Shown: in pieces, positions 51,191 through 57,069 of the stretch
How the letters are laid out: each line of letters opens with the position of its first letter
How positions within the stretch are numbered: position 1 is the stretch's first letter
Assembly: GCF_021347895.1 (NCBI RefSeq)
Contig: NC_067116.1
Span: forward strand, 31,755,639 to 31,819,638
Origin: Acanthochromis polyacanthus
Lineage: Eukaryota; Chordata; Actinopteri; Pomacentridae
Length of the DNA stretch: 64,000 nt
Direction of reading: 5' to 3'
Program-made: the position numbers and the translations under genes
Notes under the pieces: generated by a model
The model's input: the letters and a program-made list of their open reading frames with translations, nothing else
What the model was told of the DNA's origin: nothing
Databases searched by the model: none

Positions 51191-51377
51191 CACAGAAAGC
51201 GTTATTGTGACATTCCTTGTGTGCAGATAAGTGACTTGTTTCTCTTGCGTGTCTCTGTGTTGCAGGTTTGCAGTGATGGCTTGTTGCTGGGCCTTGGACC
51301 CGGAAGAGAGGCCCAAGTTTCAGCAGCTGGTTCAGTGTCTCACAGAGTTTCACGCAGCGTTGGGTGCTTATGTGTGA
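4240..51377 (+). CDS. ryk: Ryk, receptor-like tyrosine (pseudo)kinase, Wnt co-receptor; 16 exons joined
   Basis: Complete coding region (join of the exons below; 629 aa, or 601 aa without exon 8, close to the roughly 600 aa of mammalian RYK). Ryk is a single-pass plasma-membrane receptor that binds Wnt through an extracellular WIF domain and acts in axon guidance and planar polarity with Frizzled and Dishevelled. Seen here: signal peptide (about residues 22-41), WIF domain (about 57-180), the tetrabasic KRRK in exon 4 known as a processing site, a membrane span (about 222-246), a serine-rich juxtamembrane region, and a kinase-like domain (about 352-622). Kinase marks are GTFG in the loop, VK386 in beta-3, HKDLAARN (485-492), and TDNA (504-507) in place of DFG, the hallmark of Ryk as a pseudokinase. 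The C-terminus GAYV fits a PDZ ligand. Start 4240 is chosen by Kozak context; 4192 would add 16 residues. Confidence 0.97.
5410..5835 (+). repeat. Palindromic-type fish MITE, copy A
   Basis: Starts agaaaatggtcaaaaatgtg, continues caaatgtcttgaattgtcca then caacccaaagatcttcagtt and gaaaccagaaaatgttgaag, and ends gattaattgattatcaaaat then agtcggtgataagcttgata. These blocks belong to one widespread fish MITE whose full form starts with a gctgcaacgattaatcgatt-type end. The central part (about 5600-5785) is diverged. Copies B (7681-7890), C (21146-21370) and D (43880-44155) share the same blocks. Confidence 0.6.
5836..6022 (+). repeat. Fish interspersed repeat with catttac-type tail
   Basis: Carries tgggaaagacactgaatccc, then gtgtgtgaatgagaaacac, cattgtaaagtgctttgtag and aaaagcactatgtgagtgta followed by aaccatttac. 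This 3' pattern (aaagcgctttgag ... aaaagcgctatataagtgca ... ccatttac) is familiar from many fish genomes. I cannot name its class with certainty. Confidence 0.55.
7681..7890 (-). repeat. Palindromic-type fish MITE, copy B
   Basis: Begins agagctgcaacgattaacta and includes atctttgggttgtggacaaa then acaagacatttgtcatgttc and tgacatttttcactattttc. Reverse orientation relative to copy A. The right end is lost or diverged. Confidence 0.65.
10890..11740. repeat. Duplicated unnamed repeat block with perfect hairpin
   Basis: The segment at about 10905-10996 (gttttttgcttgtgggaaat ... attctattcggataaactcc) recurs at about 11640-11730 (tgtttttgcttgtggaaagt ... attctaatcagacaaactcc). Between them a second unit is directly repeated: 11275-11345 and 11405-11470 share acagaggagc, ggaagatacattcagcatgg and tgaaa. 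A further copy lies reversed at 14845-14920. No protein similarity is recognised. Confidence 0.6.
11299..11371. repeat. Long perfect inverted repeat (hairpin)
   Basis: Bases 11305-11325 are the exact reverse complement of 11345-11365 (21 bp, 19-base loop). Six further pairs with one G.T wobble extend the stem to 11299-11371. It lies inside the duplicated block. The right arm is missing from the neighbouring direct copy, so it looks like a local inverted duplication. Confidence 0.85.
12544..12579. repeat. (TG)n microsatellite
   Basis: About 18 uninterrupted TG units in ryk intron 1. Confidence 0.95.
14672..15240 (+). repeat. Unnamed interspersed repeat, copy 1 (left part)
   Basis: Shares blocks with 24932-25545 and 47248-48030: aatcccaagcagtttctagg near its start, gtcacatttttactcgctct, then tctgctctgtgtaaacactg and catgactgcttagttgtgct. 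The match resumes at 16390-16425 (gaaagttgaaaatctgacc), so the ISL2EU-like element between appears to have inserted into this copy. Confidence 0.55.
15316..15901 (+). pseudogene. SWIM-type zinc-finger fragment of a transposon-borne YqaJ-family gene
   Basis: Two exons: 15316-15599 (phase 2 end, donor gtaagc) and 15703-15901 (acceptor tttacag). Joined they read CSCTAG, then APGYCSHIVGLIHTLD, a CxC...CxH SWIM zinc finger, then CTSLPQQWHKPRG. That order is familiar from uncharacterised fish and invertebrate proteins whose C-terminal half is a YqaJ-like nuclease. Here the frame stops at 15899-15901 and no nuclease domain follows, so the gene is truncated. It starts just inside the left inverted repeat. 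No host gene is implied. Confidence 0.65.
16096..16293 (-). pseudogene. THAP-domain first exon of the transposon's transposase gene
   Basis: Minus-strand exon of 66 codons starting at ATG 16293 and ending at a consensus donor (ctaag|gtaag). It encodes MKRCAYGTCKSD, then FAFPKPKTQEE, WIKQCGRPHDQL and KNTYFCSK. This is the C2CH THAP zinc finger: C4 and C9, the FPxP block, the invariant W41, and C64. The final histidine would lie on the next exon, which is absent. THAP domains bind the ends of P-element, ISL2EU and related transposons. The remaining transposase appears deleted. Confidence 0.75.
18892..19504 (+). mobile_element. Non-autonomous hAT element with perfect 8-bp target duplication
   Basis: Ends tagggctgg... 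and ...ccggccctta-like (ggcccta), flanked by identical ATTTTCAA octamers at 18884-18891 and 19505-19512. The interior is full of overlapping ccgaatattcgg-type palindromes and a run of 21 C at 18965-18985. The 613 bases carry no transposase, so this is a MITE-like hAT copy. A fragment of the same family lies at 21063-21145. Confidence 0.88.
21063..21145 (+). mobile_element. Fragment of the same hAT family
   Basis: tagggctggacccgaatatc, then gatggtatccgaatattgat and gagatccgaatattcgc match the left end of 18892-19504. The right end is missing. Confidence 0.75.
21146..21370 (+). repeat. Palindromic-type fish MITE, copy C
   Basis: Shares tcctcaaatgtcaaaaatac, ctcagtttactgacatggaa, gaagctggagtcagagaatt and aatcaagtaattgattgtct with copy A. 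About 150 bases downstream (near 21520-21580) it also shares cttgttagatgctagtttat with copy A. Confidence 0.55.
22369..22490 (+). CDS. ryk: ryk exon 2 (WIF domain)
   Basis: Phase 1 to 0. Encodes GLDAELYYVRDDVVNHYAFS and on to FTWYSKAK, the WIF core with its conserved LDAELYYVR. Acceptor cacacag, donor gtaaac. The following intron is only 87 bases. Confidence 0.96.
22578..22677 (+). CDS. ryk: ryk exon 3 (WIF domain)
   Basis: Phase 0 to 1. Encodes VDYRLAFYMENPV through GEVPRAPS. Carries a probable N-glycosylation sequon, NIS. The donor gtctgt is weak but is fixed by the phase of exon 4. Confidence 0.95.
23251..23382 (+). CDS. ryk: ryk exon 4 (end of WIF, tetrabasic site)
   Basis: Phase 1 to 1. 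Encodes VFRVDVLCSGKVDEE, then MQLNLTIHTNNYTVLNFKRR and KMCYK. Two sequons (NLT, NYT) and the KRRK tetrabasic motif are present. Acceptor ttccacag, donor gtaagg. Confidence 0.96.
24742..24801 (+). CDS. ryk: ryk exon 5 (stalk)
   Basis: 60 bases, phase 1 to 1. Encodes RIDPETKIPISLNNTLPRPD, a poorly conserved membrane-proximal stalk with one sequon (NNT). Support is from flanking splice sites (acag / gtaagt) and phase rather than strong similarity. Confidence 0.85.
24932..25545 (+). repeat. Unnamed interspersed repeat, copy 2
   Basis: Blocks shared with copies 1 and 3: gttaaccccaagcagttttg, tcctctctgctctgtgtaaa, gcaattcagcctgaaaatct, gtcactcatggttctgggtt and, at the end, cggaaaatctgac. Located in ryk intron 5. 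No open frame or family recognised. Confidence 0.55.
26479..26620 (+). CDS. ryk: ryk exon 6 (transmembrane segment)
   Basis: Encodes TTPTTSTQVFYISVSVCCIV and then IFLVAIILAILHLHSMK, the single membrane span and its basic cytoplasmic edge. The acceptor is a tandem CAGTAG: the first AG (exon start 26479) gives L-D-G, the second (26482) gives Y-G. Ends in phase 2 at a weak gtttgg donor. Confidence 0.95.
27008..27362 (+). mobile_element. SINE of the V-SINE/AFC type, second copy
   Basis: Same core as 687-1055 (tcagtggttagcaccgtcac, tcccacagtccaaaaacctg, ggattaagcggtgtgtagat then aatggatggatga). The B box is decayed (ggttcatgtct). It contains a local triplication of agccctgtgat at 27240-27270. Located in ryk intron 6. 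Confidence 0.8.
28019..28119 (+). CDS. ryk: ryk exon 7 (juxtamembrane)
   Basis: Phase 2 to 1. Encodes SVSDSGSSQGLSQPSTQTTQ then YLRADTPNNAAPVT, the highly conserved Ser/Thr-rich intracellular juxtamembrane block. Acceptor tttcag, donor gtgaga. Confidence 0.96.
29062..29176 (+). mobile_element. hAT (Charlie-like) 5' fragment
   Basis: cagcagtccccaacctttct, then tgcgccacggaccggtttaa and tcacggaccggcttctatgg is a familiar vertebrate hAT non-autonomous start. It is truncated where the next repeat begins. Confidence 0.6.
29177..29820. mobile_element. Composite of two further DNA-transposon fragments
   Basis: The left part starts tagggtgaccatgcgtcctc and contains tccggcctgttcagtcgg and aatgtccgggttttt, a common vertebrate DNA repeat. 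The right part ends ccaggttgaaaaaaaccgaa then attcccctttaa, matching a fish MITE end that abuts a TTAA. The boundary between them is unclear. Located in ryk intron 7. Confidence 0.45.
31051..31134 (+). CDS. ryk: ryk exon 8, candidate 28-codon cassette exon
   Basis: 84 bases between a polypyrimidine-rich acceptor (cttgccatcag) and a consensus donor (gtaagt). Phase 1 on both sides, so it can be kept or skipped without changing frame. Encodes NHPGSAPILQLAASSFQNPG then APPNETK, proline- and serine-rich with no known fold. I do not recall a counterpart in mammalian RYK, where exon 7 joins the GYPTLRIEKND exon. Codon use looks like the neighbours'. It could be a teleost-specific alternative exon. 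Confidence 0.75.
33385..33510 (+). CDS. ryk: ryk exon 9 (start of kinase-like domain)
   Basis: Phase 1 to 1. Encodes YPSLRIEKNDLRSVTLLEAK and then AKVKDIAISRERVTLRDVLH, ending at the first glycine of the nucleotide-loop region. Near-identical in style to mammalian Ryk. Confidence 0.97.
34313..34870. repeat. Fish interspersed repeat (gtccgagcac ... family)
   Basis: Starts agggtccgagcactgaacgg then tcctattgtaatg and (ATT)n. It continues cttaacttacctgaaaagtt, gcacacacatcaggactggt and tgacaaaatggctccatc. These phrases recur in percomorph genomes as a long unclassified repeat. The C/CA tract is inside it. Located in ryk intron 9. Confidence 0.55.
34511..34582. repeat. C37 homopolymer followed by (AC)n
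   Basis: 37 consecutive C (34511-34547) then about 17 AC units to 34582. The tract length may be imprecise in the assembly. Confidence 0.9.
34880..37570. other. Middle of ryk intron 9, nothing recognised
   Basis: AT-rich sequence with no exon-like frame, RNA or named repeat seen, apart from a short atccatccatccatt remnant at about 36174 that may be a SINE tail. Confidence 0.5.
37573..37926. mobile_element. Fold-back mariner derivative made of two inverted 3' ends
   Basis: Outer ends are aggtacgatcaaaaagtttg at 37573 and its inverted counterpart ending gatcatacct at 37926, with a TA directly left of the element. Reading outward from the centre, the plus strand of the right half gives WEQCIAAQGQYFEGEGIQI and a stop; the minus strand of the left half gives AQGDHFKGDGGQIQK. 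Both resemble the C-terminal tail of mariner transposases. The 354-base element is therefore two mariner 3' ends joined head to head. Confidence 0.7.
37927..39116. other. End of ryk intron 9, nothing recognised
   Basis: No gene or repeat recognised before the exon 10 acceptor. Confidence 0.5.
39117..39203 (+). CDS. ryk: ryk exon 10 (glycine loop and beta-3 lysine)
   Basis: Phase 1 to 1. Encodes GTFGRIFHGVLLDEKDPSKE and then KQVFVKTVK; K386 is the beta-3 lysine. Acceptor ttgacag, donor gtatgc. Confidence 0.97.
40474..40543 (+). CDS. ryk: ryk exon 11 (helix C region)
   Basis: Phase 1 to 2. Encodes DHASEVQVTMMLTESCKLRG then LHHR. The E of ASEVQV occupies the helix C glutamate position. Acceptor ctcttcag, donor gtaagt. 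Confidence 0.96.
40946..41273. mobile_element. TTAA-flanked MITE containing a (TAC)n microsatellite
   Basis: Inverted ends cctcttaagacctgcc and (reversed) cctcctaagacccaagc sit directly between TTAA copies at 40942-40945 and 41274-41277, the target duplication of piggyBac-type elements. The interior is mostly AT-rich with a (CTA)n tract. No coding capacity. Located in ryk intron 11. Confidence 0.7.
41042..41094. repeat. (CTA)n microsatellite
   Basis: About 17 trinucleotide units inside the TTAA MITE. It appears as a threonine run in one forward frame but is not coding. Confidence 0.95.
42320..42452 (+). CDS. ryk: ryk exon 12 (hinge region)
   Basis: Phase 2 to 0. Encodes NLLPISHVCTEDGEKPMVLL, PFMAWGNLKLFLRQCK, then LAEANNPQ. 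Acceptor ccttcag, donor gtgagg. Confidence 0.97.
43880..44155 (-). repeat. Palindromic-type fish MITE, copy D
   Basis: Contains attgattggcagctgtttta, ttgttcgtggacaaaacaag, gggcatcatcctgggctttg and attaatcgactgatattaat. Same family as copies A to C. Located in ryk intron 12. Confidence 0.65.
44313..45302. mobile_element. Decayed Tc1-like element interrupted by a second MITE
   Basis: The left end, gaaccagccacaacattaaa then accac, and the right end, (reversed) gaccaaccacaacactaaaa, form inverted repeats. Inside, gttggctgagcctccaaact then ccccag and acccaaaggatctgttgcta then acgtcctggtg are decayed pieces of a transposase C-terminal region (compare the W-P-P/A-K-N and QDLKDLLLTSW styles). The element is split at 44485-45032. 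No frame is intact. Confidence 0.6.
44485..45032. mobile_element. MITE with ggtttctgcag ends, nested in the Tc1-like remnant
   Basis: Begins catggtttctgcagggcatt and ends tgatttctgcagaaaccctg, an inverted pair. The interior carries the typical gcattaaaaagcattaaat blocks at both ends, on opposite sides of an AT-rich centre. The host sequence reads ...ctcaaaaact before it and aaactgctcc... after, so at least AAACT is duplicated. Confidence 0.65.
45932..46041 (+). CDS. ryk: ryk exon 13 (catalytic loop)
   Basis: Phase 0 to 2. Encodes AVSQQDLVYMAIQIACGMSY, then LARREVIHKDLAARNC. HKDLAARN replaces the usual HRDLAARN, as in other Ryk proteins. Intron 13 is only 108 bases. Confidence 0.97.
46150..46309 (+). 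CDS. ryk: ryk exon 14 (DNA motif in place of DFG, activation segment)
   Basis: Phase 2 to 0. Encodes IDDNMQVKITDNALARDLFP, then MDYHCLGDNENRPVRWMALE and SLLNNDFSSASDV. TDNA stands where active kinases have the metal-binding DFG. The single YHC tyrosine sits in the activation segment. Confidence 0.97.
47248..48030 (+). repeat. Unnamed interspersed repeat, copy 3
   Basis: Shares gttaaaccctctgaacagta, gtcacatttttactcactgt then gggttcatttttcattgca, tctggtctgtgtaaacactg then cctgcagttcagcc, and gaagttgaaaatcagac with copies 1 and 2. Located in ryk intron 14. Confidence 0.55.
48717..48853 (+). CDS. ryk: ryk exon 15 (C-lobe)
   Basis: Phase 0 to 2. Encodes WAFGVTLWELMTLGQTPYVD, then IDPFEMSAYLKDGYRIAQPI and NCPDE. 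Acceptor tttacag, donor gtaagt. Confidence 0.97.
51083..51188. repeat. (CT)n/(CACT)n/(CA)n tract before ryk exon 16
   Basis: Pyrimidine-rich ctctctctctcactcactca leads into about 42 CA units ending at 51188, 78 bases upstream of the last exon. It also overlaps the likely branch-point search region of intron 15. Confidence 0.95.
51266..51377 (+). CDS. ryk: ryk exon 16 (C-terminus and stop)
   Basis: Encodes FAVMACCWALDPEERPKFQQ, then LVQCLTEFHAALGAYV and TGA at 51375-51377. WALDPEERPKF is the kinase subdomain XI signature. The acceptor lies 78 bases after a long CA repeat. Confidence 0.97.
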
Positions 51378-52019
51378 AAACAAGCTTCCTTTTTTTAAGT
51401 TAAGCGGCGAGACTAAAGGCTGTCGGACATTGTTCATAAGGAATACATGGATGAAATTGTGCCTTATCAGATGCAAGAGCAGACCTGATGATTTTATTTT
51501 GTACAGTTCCCTTGGAGTTTTTATATAGTTTAATTACCTTTTTACAGCATAGCAAAGTAAAAAGATTTTGTTGAATTTAGTTTCGTTTGCTTTGAAAGCA
51601 TCTACAGAGGGCGATGGCAGTGCTCTTCCCTCGCTGAGAGGACCAGAACAATGGAAAGACGTCCTCATCTGTGCAGCACGTCGACATTTACGGACATTTA
51701 TGTGCCATTGAACAAATTTTTTTAAAGAACAGTGTAAGCTTCTGAAAACGACAGTATTTTCTACAGTTTTGTAACTTAGTGAAACCGTGTAGATTTGTTT
51801 TTGGATGAGAGTAACTACAGCAGAATGATTTAGGTACCAAAGTAGACTTAAGGGCTTCATTTGTACAGTTTCTGTAAACACCTTCTCGCTCTGCCATGGG
51901 GAGCTCCAGCTCGGTACGAGAGGCAGCTTGGAAACCACATTTTGTGTTTGTTGAGATGATTACTGCCACCTCTTTAAATGGTACACAGTTTCCTCTGGAT
52001 GACACCAACGCTGCCTTCA

Positions 52020-52690
52020 AATGGAACTTATGAGCTCGTGATTACGACATGGGAAGTCACCAAATGTTTATTCGTTTGAGTGGTGACAGCAGAACAACGC
52101 TGCAAGGCAACATCAACAGGAGGCTGTTTTCTCCTGCAGGAACTTGCAGGCTGGTTTATGGCAACTCAAGCAGTTTTGTGTCTTCTGACCACTAGAGCAG
52201 CTTCTGTAAAACCTCTGTCAGGATGGATTTTAGGAAGAAAAAAAGCACATAGTCCAGGGTAGCTAAATCTGAGCAGCTGGAAACGCTGTTGTGTGGGGCT
52301 CAACGCTGATTGTTCAACTCCAAAAGGACAATCTCTTGATGTTCTAGTACAGTGGTCGGCAACTGGCGGCCCGCAGGCCAAAACTGTGTTGGTCACATCT
52401 GTGATCAGAATTGAGACGTGTGTCCCAAGCAGCAGCGATCAGCTGTATATCATCCCCCCCCTCCCGGCCTGCTGTTCGATTGTTTACAAACATTTTGGCC
52501 CGAAGGCACATCTACTTGCCGACCCCTGTTCTAGTAGCAGTTTTCTCTTTCCCAACACCATTATCAGTCATGTACATTCCCCATAAAGGTAAACGTAACA
52601 AACTTGCAGTGTTCTGTTTCTTACAATGGAACTTGTGAGCTCGTGATTGTGACATGGGAAGTCGCAAAATGCTTGGTGTTCGAGTGGTTC
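52020..52690 (+). repeat. Direct duplication of about 60 bases within the 3' UTR
   Basis: atggaacttatgagctcgtg then attacgacatgggaagtcac at 52021-52060 recurs as atggaacttgtgagctcgtg then attgtgacatgggaagtcgc at 52626-52665, each followed by a ttcg(tt)gagtggt-like end. The pair brackets the MITE at 52350. Confidence 0.75.
52350..52528. mobile_element. 179-base hAT MITE with perfect 8-bp target duplication
   Basis: Ends cagtggtcggcaactggcgg and ttgccgacccctg, flanked by TTCTAGTA at 52342-52349 and again at 52529-52536. The inner ggcccgcaggccaaa and ttggcccgaaggc blocks also face each other. Non-coding, probably transcribed within the ryk 3' UTR. Confidence 0.88.
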
Positions 52691-53625
52691 GATCGTAGTT
52701 AGTGGACTGAAGTCACATCCACTAATATCTGAGTTACCATCACAGTTGAAACCCTTAGATTCTACACCATAATTAAAACAGAAAGACAAAAGGGCTAGTC
52801 AGTAATCATGCCACCTCATACCTGCAGCAGAAAGCAGCCTATGGACTTTACCTTCAGTACGAGGGAGCAACTGAGGCTAACCTTTTATCAAGCTATCAAG
52901 TGGTTTACAGAATGTTGCATAATGGTCATGAACATATAATGCTCAGCATTTCCCTCAGATATTATGAAATTTCAAAGAAAAAGTCAGCTAACACTACAAT
53001 GTTGCGTATCATCATGGAACTTGTGAATACCACAGGATGACTCTTCTTAGAAACACGACCCTGTTTGAAGGCAGAATAATATCTCCTACAGATGAGTGGA
53101 GATGTCACAGCTGCTTTAAAGTCTGCACATCAAACAAGTAGATGCCGCAACTCGAACAACACCAGCACTGCAAGGGCTGCTCCCGTGTAAACCTGCTTTT
53201 CAAATGGCATCTGGCTTGAATTTTGGACACTATTTTTATTATTTGAATGACACTTTCTTCTTCTTTTGTACATTTTATTTTTTCCACTGTCACAACCTCC
53301 CTGGGTTGTTAGTTTTCTAATAAGCTCTATTGTTCTGCATCTATGGCAAGCTGTTTAATCATTTAATAGCTCGACCGGATTGCAGTTTACATTTCTTACA
53401 TCCGCAGCATCATTTACGTTCACGTGTCTCACTTTACGGATTCGTACAGTTCAGCTGCAGACACCTGAATTATGAATAGTTGTAATTTCAGTTTCAAACA
53501 TCTACTCTTTCAGTCTGACCATTTACAGTTCTAGTTCAAGATATTCCCCTCAATTCACCTCCATTTTCTTTTTAAATATCTTGAATTAAACCTGAACTTG
53601 TCAGAGAGATGTCATAGATATTGGG

Positions 53626-53631
53626 AATAAA
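53626..53631 (+). terminator. Possible proximal polyadenylation signal of ryk
   Basis: AATAAA, in gggaataaaaattctg. The downstream region is not strikingly GT-rich, so use is uncertain. Confidence 0.35.
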
Positions 53632-54053
53632 AATTCTGTCCGGAGCTTTAATTCCAGATTGTCAAACTCAGCTATTAAATGCTATTAACCTCGGCTTGTC
53701 ATATGCATCAGAACTCAGCCCTTCGTAAGACTTTTTGTCTGATTTTTATTGTGAGGATACTTGTAATCACTGTGAACACACACGACTGCCTACCAGCTTG
53801 GTCTAATCGTACTCTTCCACCTTTGACATCTTTGTCTTTGTGGTCACTGCATGTTGAAATAAGGTTGTAAACTGCTTCCCAAATTCGTATCCACAAATTA
53901 AATGGGATCTTTTGAATATACAATGCCTATAGCGTGTCATTATTGGCCATTTTAATGTTTATTGTACACAAGATTGTTTTTCTTTTGAGCCTGTACAGCT
54001 TCAGTGGTGTCTTTGCTGCTCAATCACGGCACCGTGCACAAGTCCAGTGTTAC

Positions 54054-54059
54054 AATAAA
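54054..54059 (+). terminator. Likely distal polyadenylation signal of ryk
   Basis: AATAAA followed within about 20-60 bases by GT-rich sequence. Best candidate for the transcript end. Confidence 0.5.
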
Positions 54060-54099
54060 TAACAAATATGCAAGGATGTGTTTGGAATACAGGAACGCT

Positions 54100-55084
54100 G
54101 TTGTGGATTCTTGATGTTCTTTGTTTCCTTGACTTATCTGAGTTGCTTTTGTTTCGCCTCTTCAGCTTAAGGCTAAAATTGATGTCACATGAATTCCGCA
54201 CTTCTTCACGATGCCGTAATGGAAAGTTATGCAAAATCTAATTTGCCTGGAATCCTTTAATCTCCTGCTTCTCGAGGCCCCATCCTTACATGCTATCAAT
54301 TCTATTTGTGGTCGCAGCAGTTTGTTTCTGATAATGCAGCCTTCTTAGTTCTTAGAATAAGCAGCTGACAACGTCACTGACGTGAAGTCACTTTGGAATA
54401 TTTCCACGCAGCTTTAGCGGAGTTTGGACACTTTCAAAATATCAGTCGCTGGCGAATTTCACTCCGTCACCATCGAAGGTGTCACAGTTTTTCTGCAGTT
54501 TCCTCACGACCAGCAGCAGCATTCAGTCATAATAGACCTTAATGCAACTCAGTGCAACCGCAGGACATGTTGGGAAAGTGGAAGCTTTCATTACCAGACA
54601 GTTGTGTCAGAGTTTTGAATGTAAAATGCAGATTATTTCCAGTTTTAGGGGGTTTCTGAGTGTGTGGGGTTTTTTTTTTCCAGCAGGTAGCTCTGTCAAA
54701 CCATTTCTAAGAACCGGCTCCTGTTTATAATTAATGTGACTCATTTGGATCCAACTTTGGTATTGTGCTTCAGTTTCCTCAAAGTTTTCAGTTTTTATCT
54801 GCTGTTTTTAATTATTTTTTCTTCTCATGTGTTTCAGTCGCTAACATCTCTTCTTCTCCTCACCTTTGAAATGCAGGCTTCAGAACACGCCCTTGTAAAT
54901 CTAAATATTGTCAGACCAAAGTTCAGCTCTCATATCTGTCATATCTGTCTGGCAACACATTTATTTAACCAGGGGCCTACTTTTGTGTTGTACTGACGGG
55001 TTATTAATCCACGAGTAAAATCAATATTAACACAGTATTATAGATGCTGTTAGAGGTGCAGCTGTTGAGATCTTTTTTTATTGC
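54100..55084. other. Intergenic, nothing recognised
   Basis: No gene, RNA or named repeat seen between the ryk transcript end and the AT-rich MITE. Confidence 0.5.
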
Positions 55085-55086
55085 AT

Positions 55087-55577
55087 TAACCCTCCTGTGG
55101 TCCTCATTTATGGGCACTAAAAATATTTCTCCATTGTCGGAAAAAAATAAAGAAATTCCGCAAAAATTTATATGATAAAAAAATTGCAAAATCTTTATAA
55201 AGAAAATTCCAAAAATTCCTTAAAATATTTTCGCTTGTAATTTTTTTTAAAACCCCAAATCTGGCAAGAAATAAAAATTTTAAAATTAAAATAAAATTGT
55301 AAATATTTAAAAAAAAAATGACTAAAAATCTTCCCCAAAAAATCCTAAAAATGTCTAATTACATATATATCAGTAAAAGTTCTGATATTTCCTTTAAGAA
55401 CATTCAGAAAAAGATCATTTTTTCCCCAAATGTTCTTAAAGAAACATTTTTTTCCACCAAAAAAATTATCTAAAATTTCCTAAAAATATTGAAAATGTGG
55501 AAGGTTTCACCGTGAAAATATATATATTTTTCCCACATTTTCAAACTTTAAAACAGGACGACATGAGGGTTACGGTG
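55087..55577. mobile_element. AT-rich TTAA-type MITE
   Basis: Left end ttaaccctcctgtggtcctc. Right end aaaacaggacgacatgaggg then tta, which reversed reads taaccctcatgtcgtcctg. These are inverted ends next to a TTAA on the left; on the right TTAA is changed to ttac. The interior is nearly pure A/T-rich homopolymer-like sequence. Probably piggyBac-related, by end and target type. Confidence 0.55.
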
Positions 55578-55579
55578 CC

Positions 55580-57069
55580 ACAGACAAGAGTTGAGGTCTT
55601 CTACGTGCGATTATGCGATTTTTAACACAGTCATGACAGGCATCATGGACATGTAGTGCACAATTCAGAAATACTGCCCAGATCTTAGACATACAGAGAG
55701 GAACTGGAAGTGAAGCCTTGTTACAAGAAATAAGAATTTTTATTTCACTGGATCAAATAAGCAGAATTTCACGTGTGATGGTGGAAAATACAAAAAATGT
55801 TTCTGTTGCAGAGCTATTGTTTTCTACTTCATATATTTTATTCTGTCCTGTTCATTACATTTCTTAAAGGTATCAATTCACACGATCCTGCAGCTAGATA
55901 CAAATCAAACATAGTTACCAAGAGAAAAACACAACAGTAGAATAGAGGTAAAAAAAAAAAAAAAACACGATGATAATCGACTGTGTTTGCTTTTCACATG
56001 TACAGATATGGCATGATGGATAACTGTACCCAGACTAAAAGTTAAAGATAATTAGTGATAAGATTCCTGCACTTAAAAAGGCATAAAGAGAAAACCTGTT
56101 TTATACAATTGAATTGCACTCAAAGAGCTACAAAGATGTATAAACACATGAACATTATAAAATCTCCCTTTTTATGCATAATATCAAGACATCCTTGTGT
56201 TTTGTGAAGCAGACAATGAGCTGCAGAGATTTTACATCCACTACAGGTGAAAGAAAGCATCTTGATGTACCTAAAAACATGATATAACCACATTTAAAGG
56301 TGGACGAGTTTTGCTTACATTGTGATTCTTGAGGTTTTGTTCTGTTTTCATGATTATTTTGTCAGTCTGGGAATAATTTGCATTAATGGTGGGTATTTTA
56401 TTGAGTGATTGCGGTTTTTTAAGACTCATGAATTAGGTGATTATTATATGGAAACAAATGTGTGCCGCATCTAATGATGAACATTCAAATTACCATGATA
56501 ATAAAAATAAACAATCACACCACATAATGAAAGGTCAATCATCAAAAACAGGCGTCCTTATTTAATAAAACATAATGATCAAGACTTGGATGCCAAACTA
56601 AATAACAAATGATTCACCGTTTCTCCACCAGAAGCAGCATTTAGACTTTTATTTTGGTAGCTAAATTTTTGTCTATTTGAAATATAAATAAACAATTAAG
56701 TGAATAAATAAAATCTGTAAATTCTGATGATTTAAAAAAAGAAAAACAGGGTTCTAAGTAGGCTACCTGAAGGATCCTTGGGACTGTGTGTTCCTAAAAT
56801 CCTGGCTGTGGTAGCTTCAGGCAAAGGAGTTAAATCTCTTTCTGTCAGCCAGAGAACCTGATTTTTTTTTCATTCATGTGGTTGAAGAGTCTTCTGGGAT
56901 TCTGGAAACACTTCCAGAGCAACATTAAGTGGTTTTCAACGGCCTCGTGGCTTCTTCAAACATCTATGAGTAATTATCTTACCAAACTCTTGGACTCAAA
57001 TATATGCAAATAATGTTACATGAGAGAATTTTTTGGTCCAATGGACACAGAGGTATGAAAAGCCAGACC
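55580..57069. other. Intergenic, nothing recognised
   Basis: AT-rich with an A15 run at 55951-55965. No coding frame with recognisable content. Confidence 0.5.

Larger units (their letters stand above)
51378..54080 (+). other. ryk: ryk 3' UTR (probable extent)
   Basis: Non-coding sequence after the TGA. The first canonical AATAAA signals I see are at 53626-53631 and 54054-54059. The second is followed by GT-rich sequence (gtgtttgg ... gctgttgtgg) and is my choice for the main end, giving a UTR of about 2.7 kb. It contains a hAT MITE and a 60-base direct duplication. The extent is inferred; there is no transcript evidence. Confidence 0.5.

Noticed and set aside
51096..51476. 126-codon minus-strand frame ending in a Val-Cys run
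   Set aside because: Produced by the CA microsatellite and antisense to ryk exon 16.
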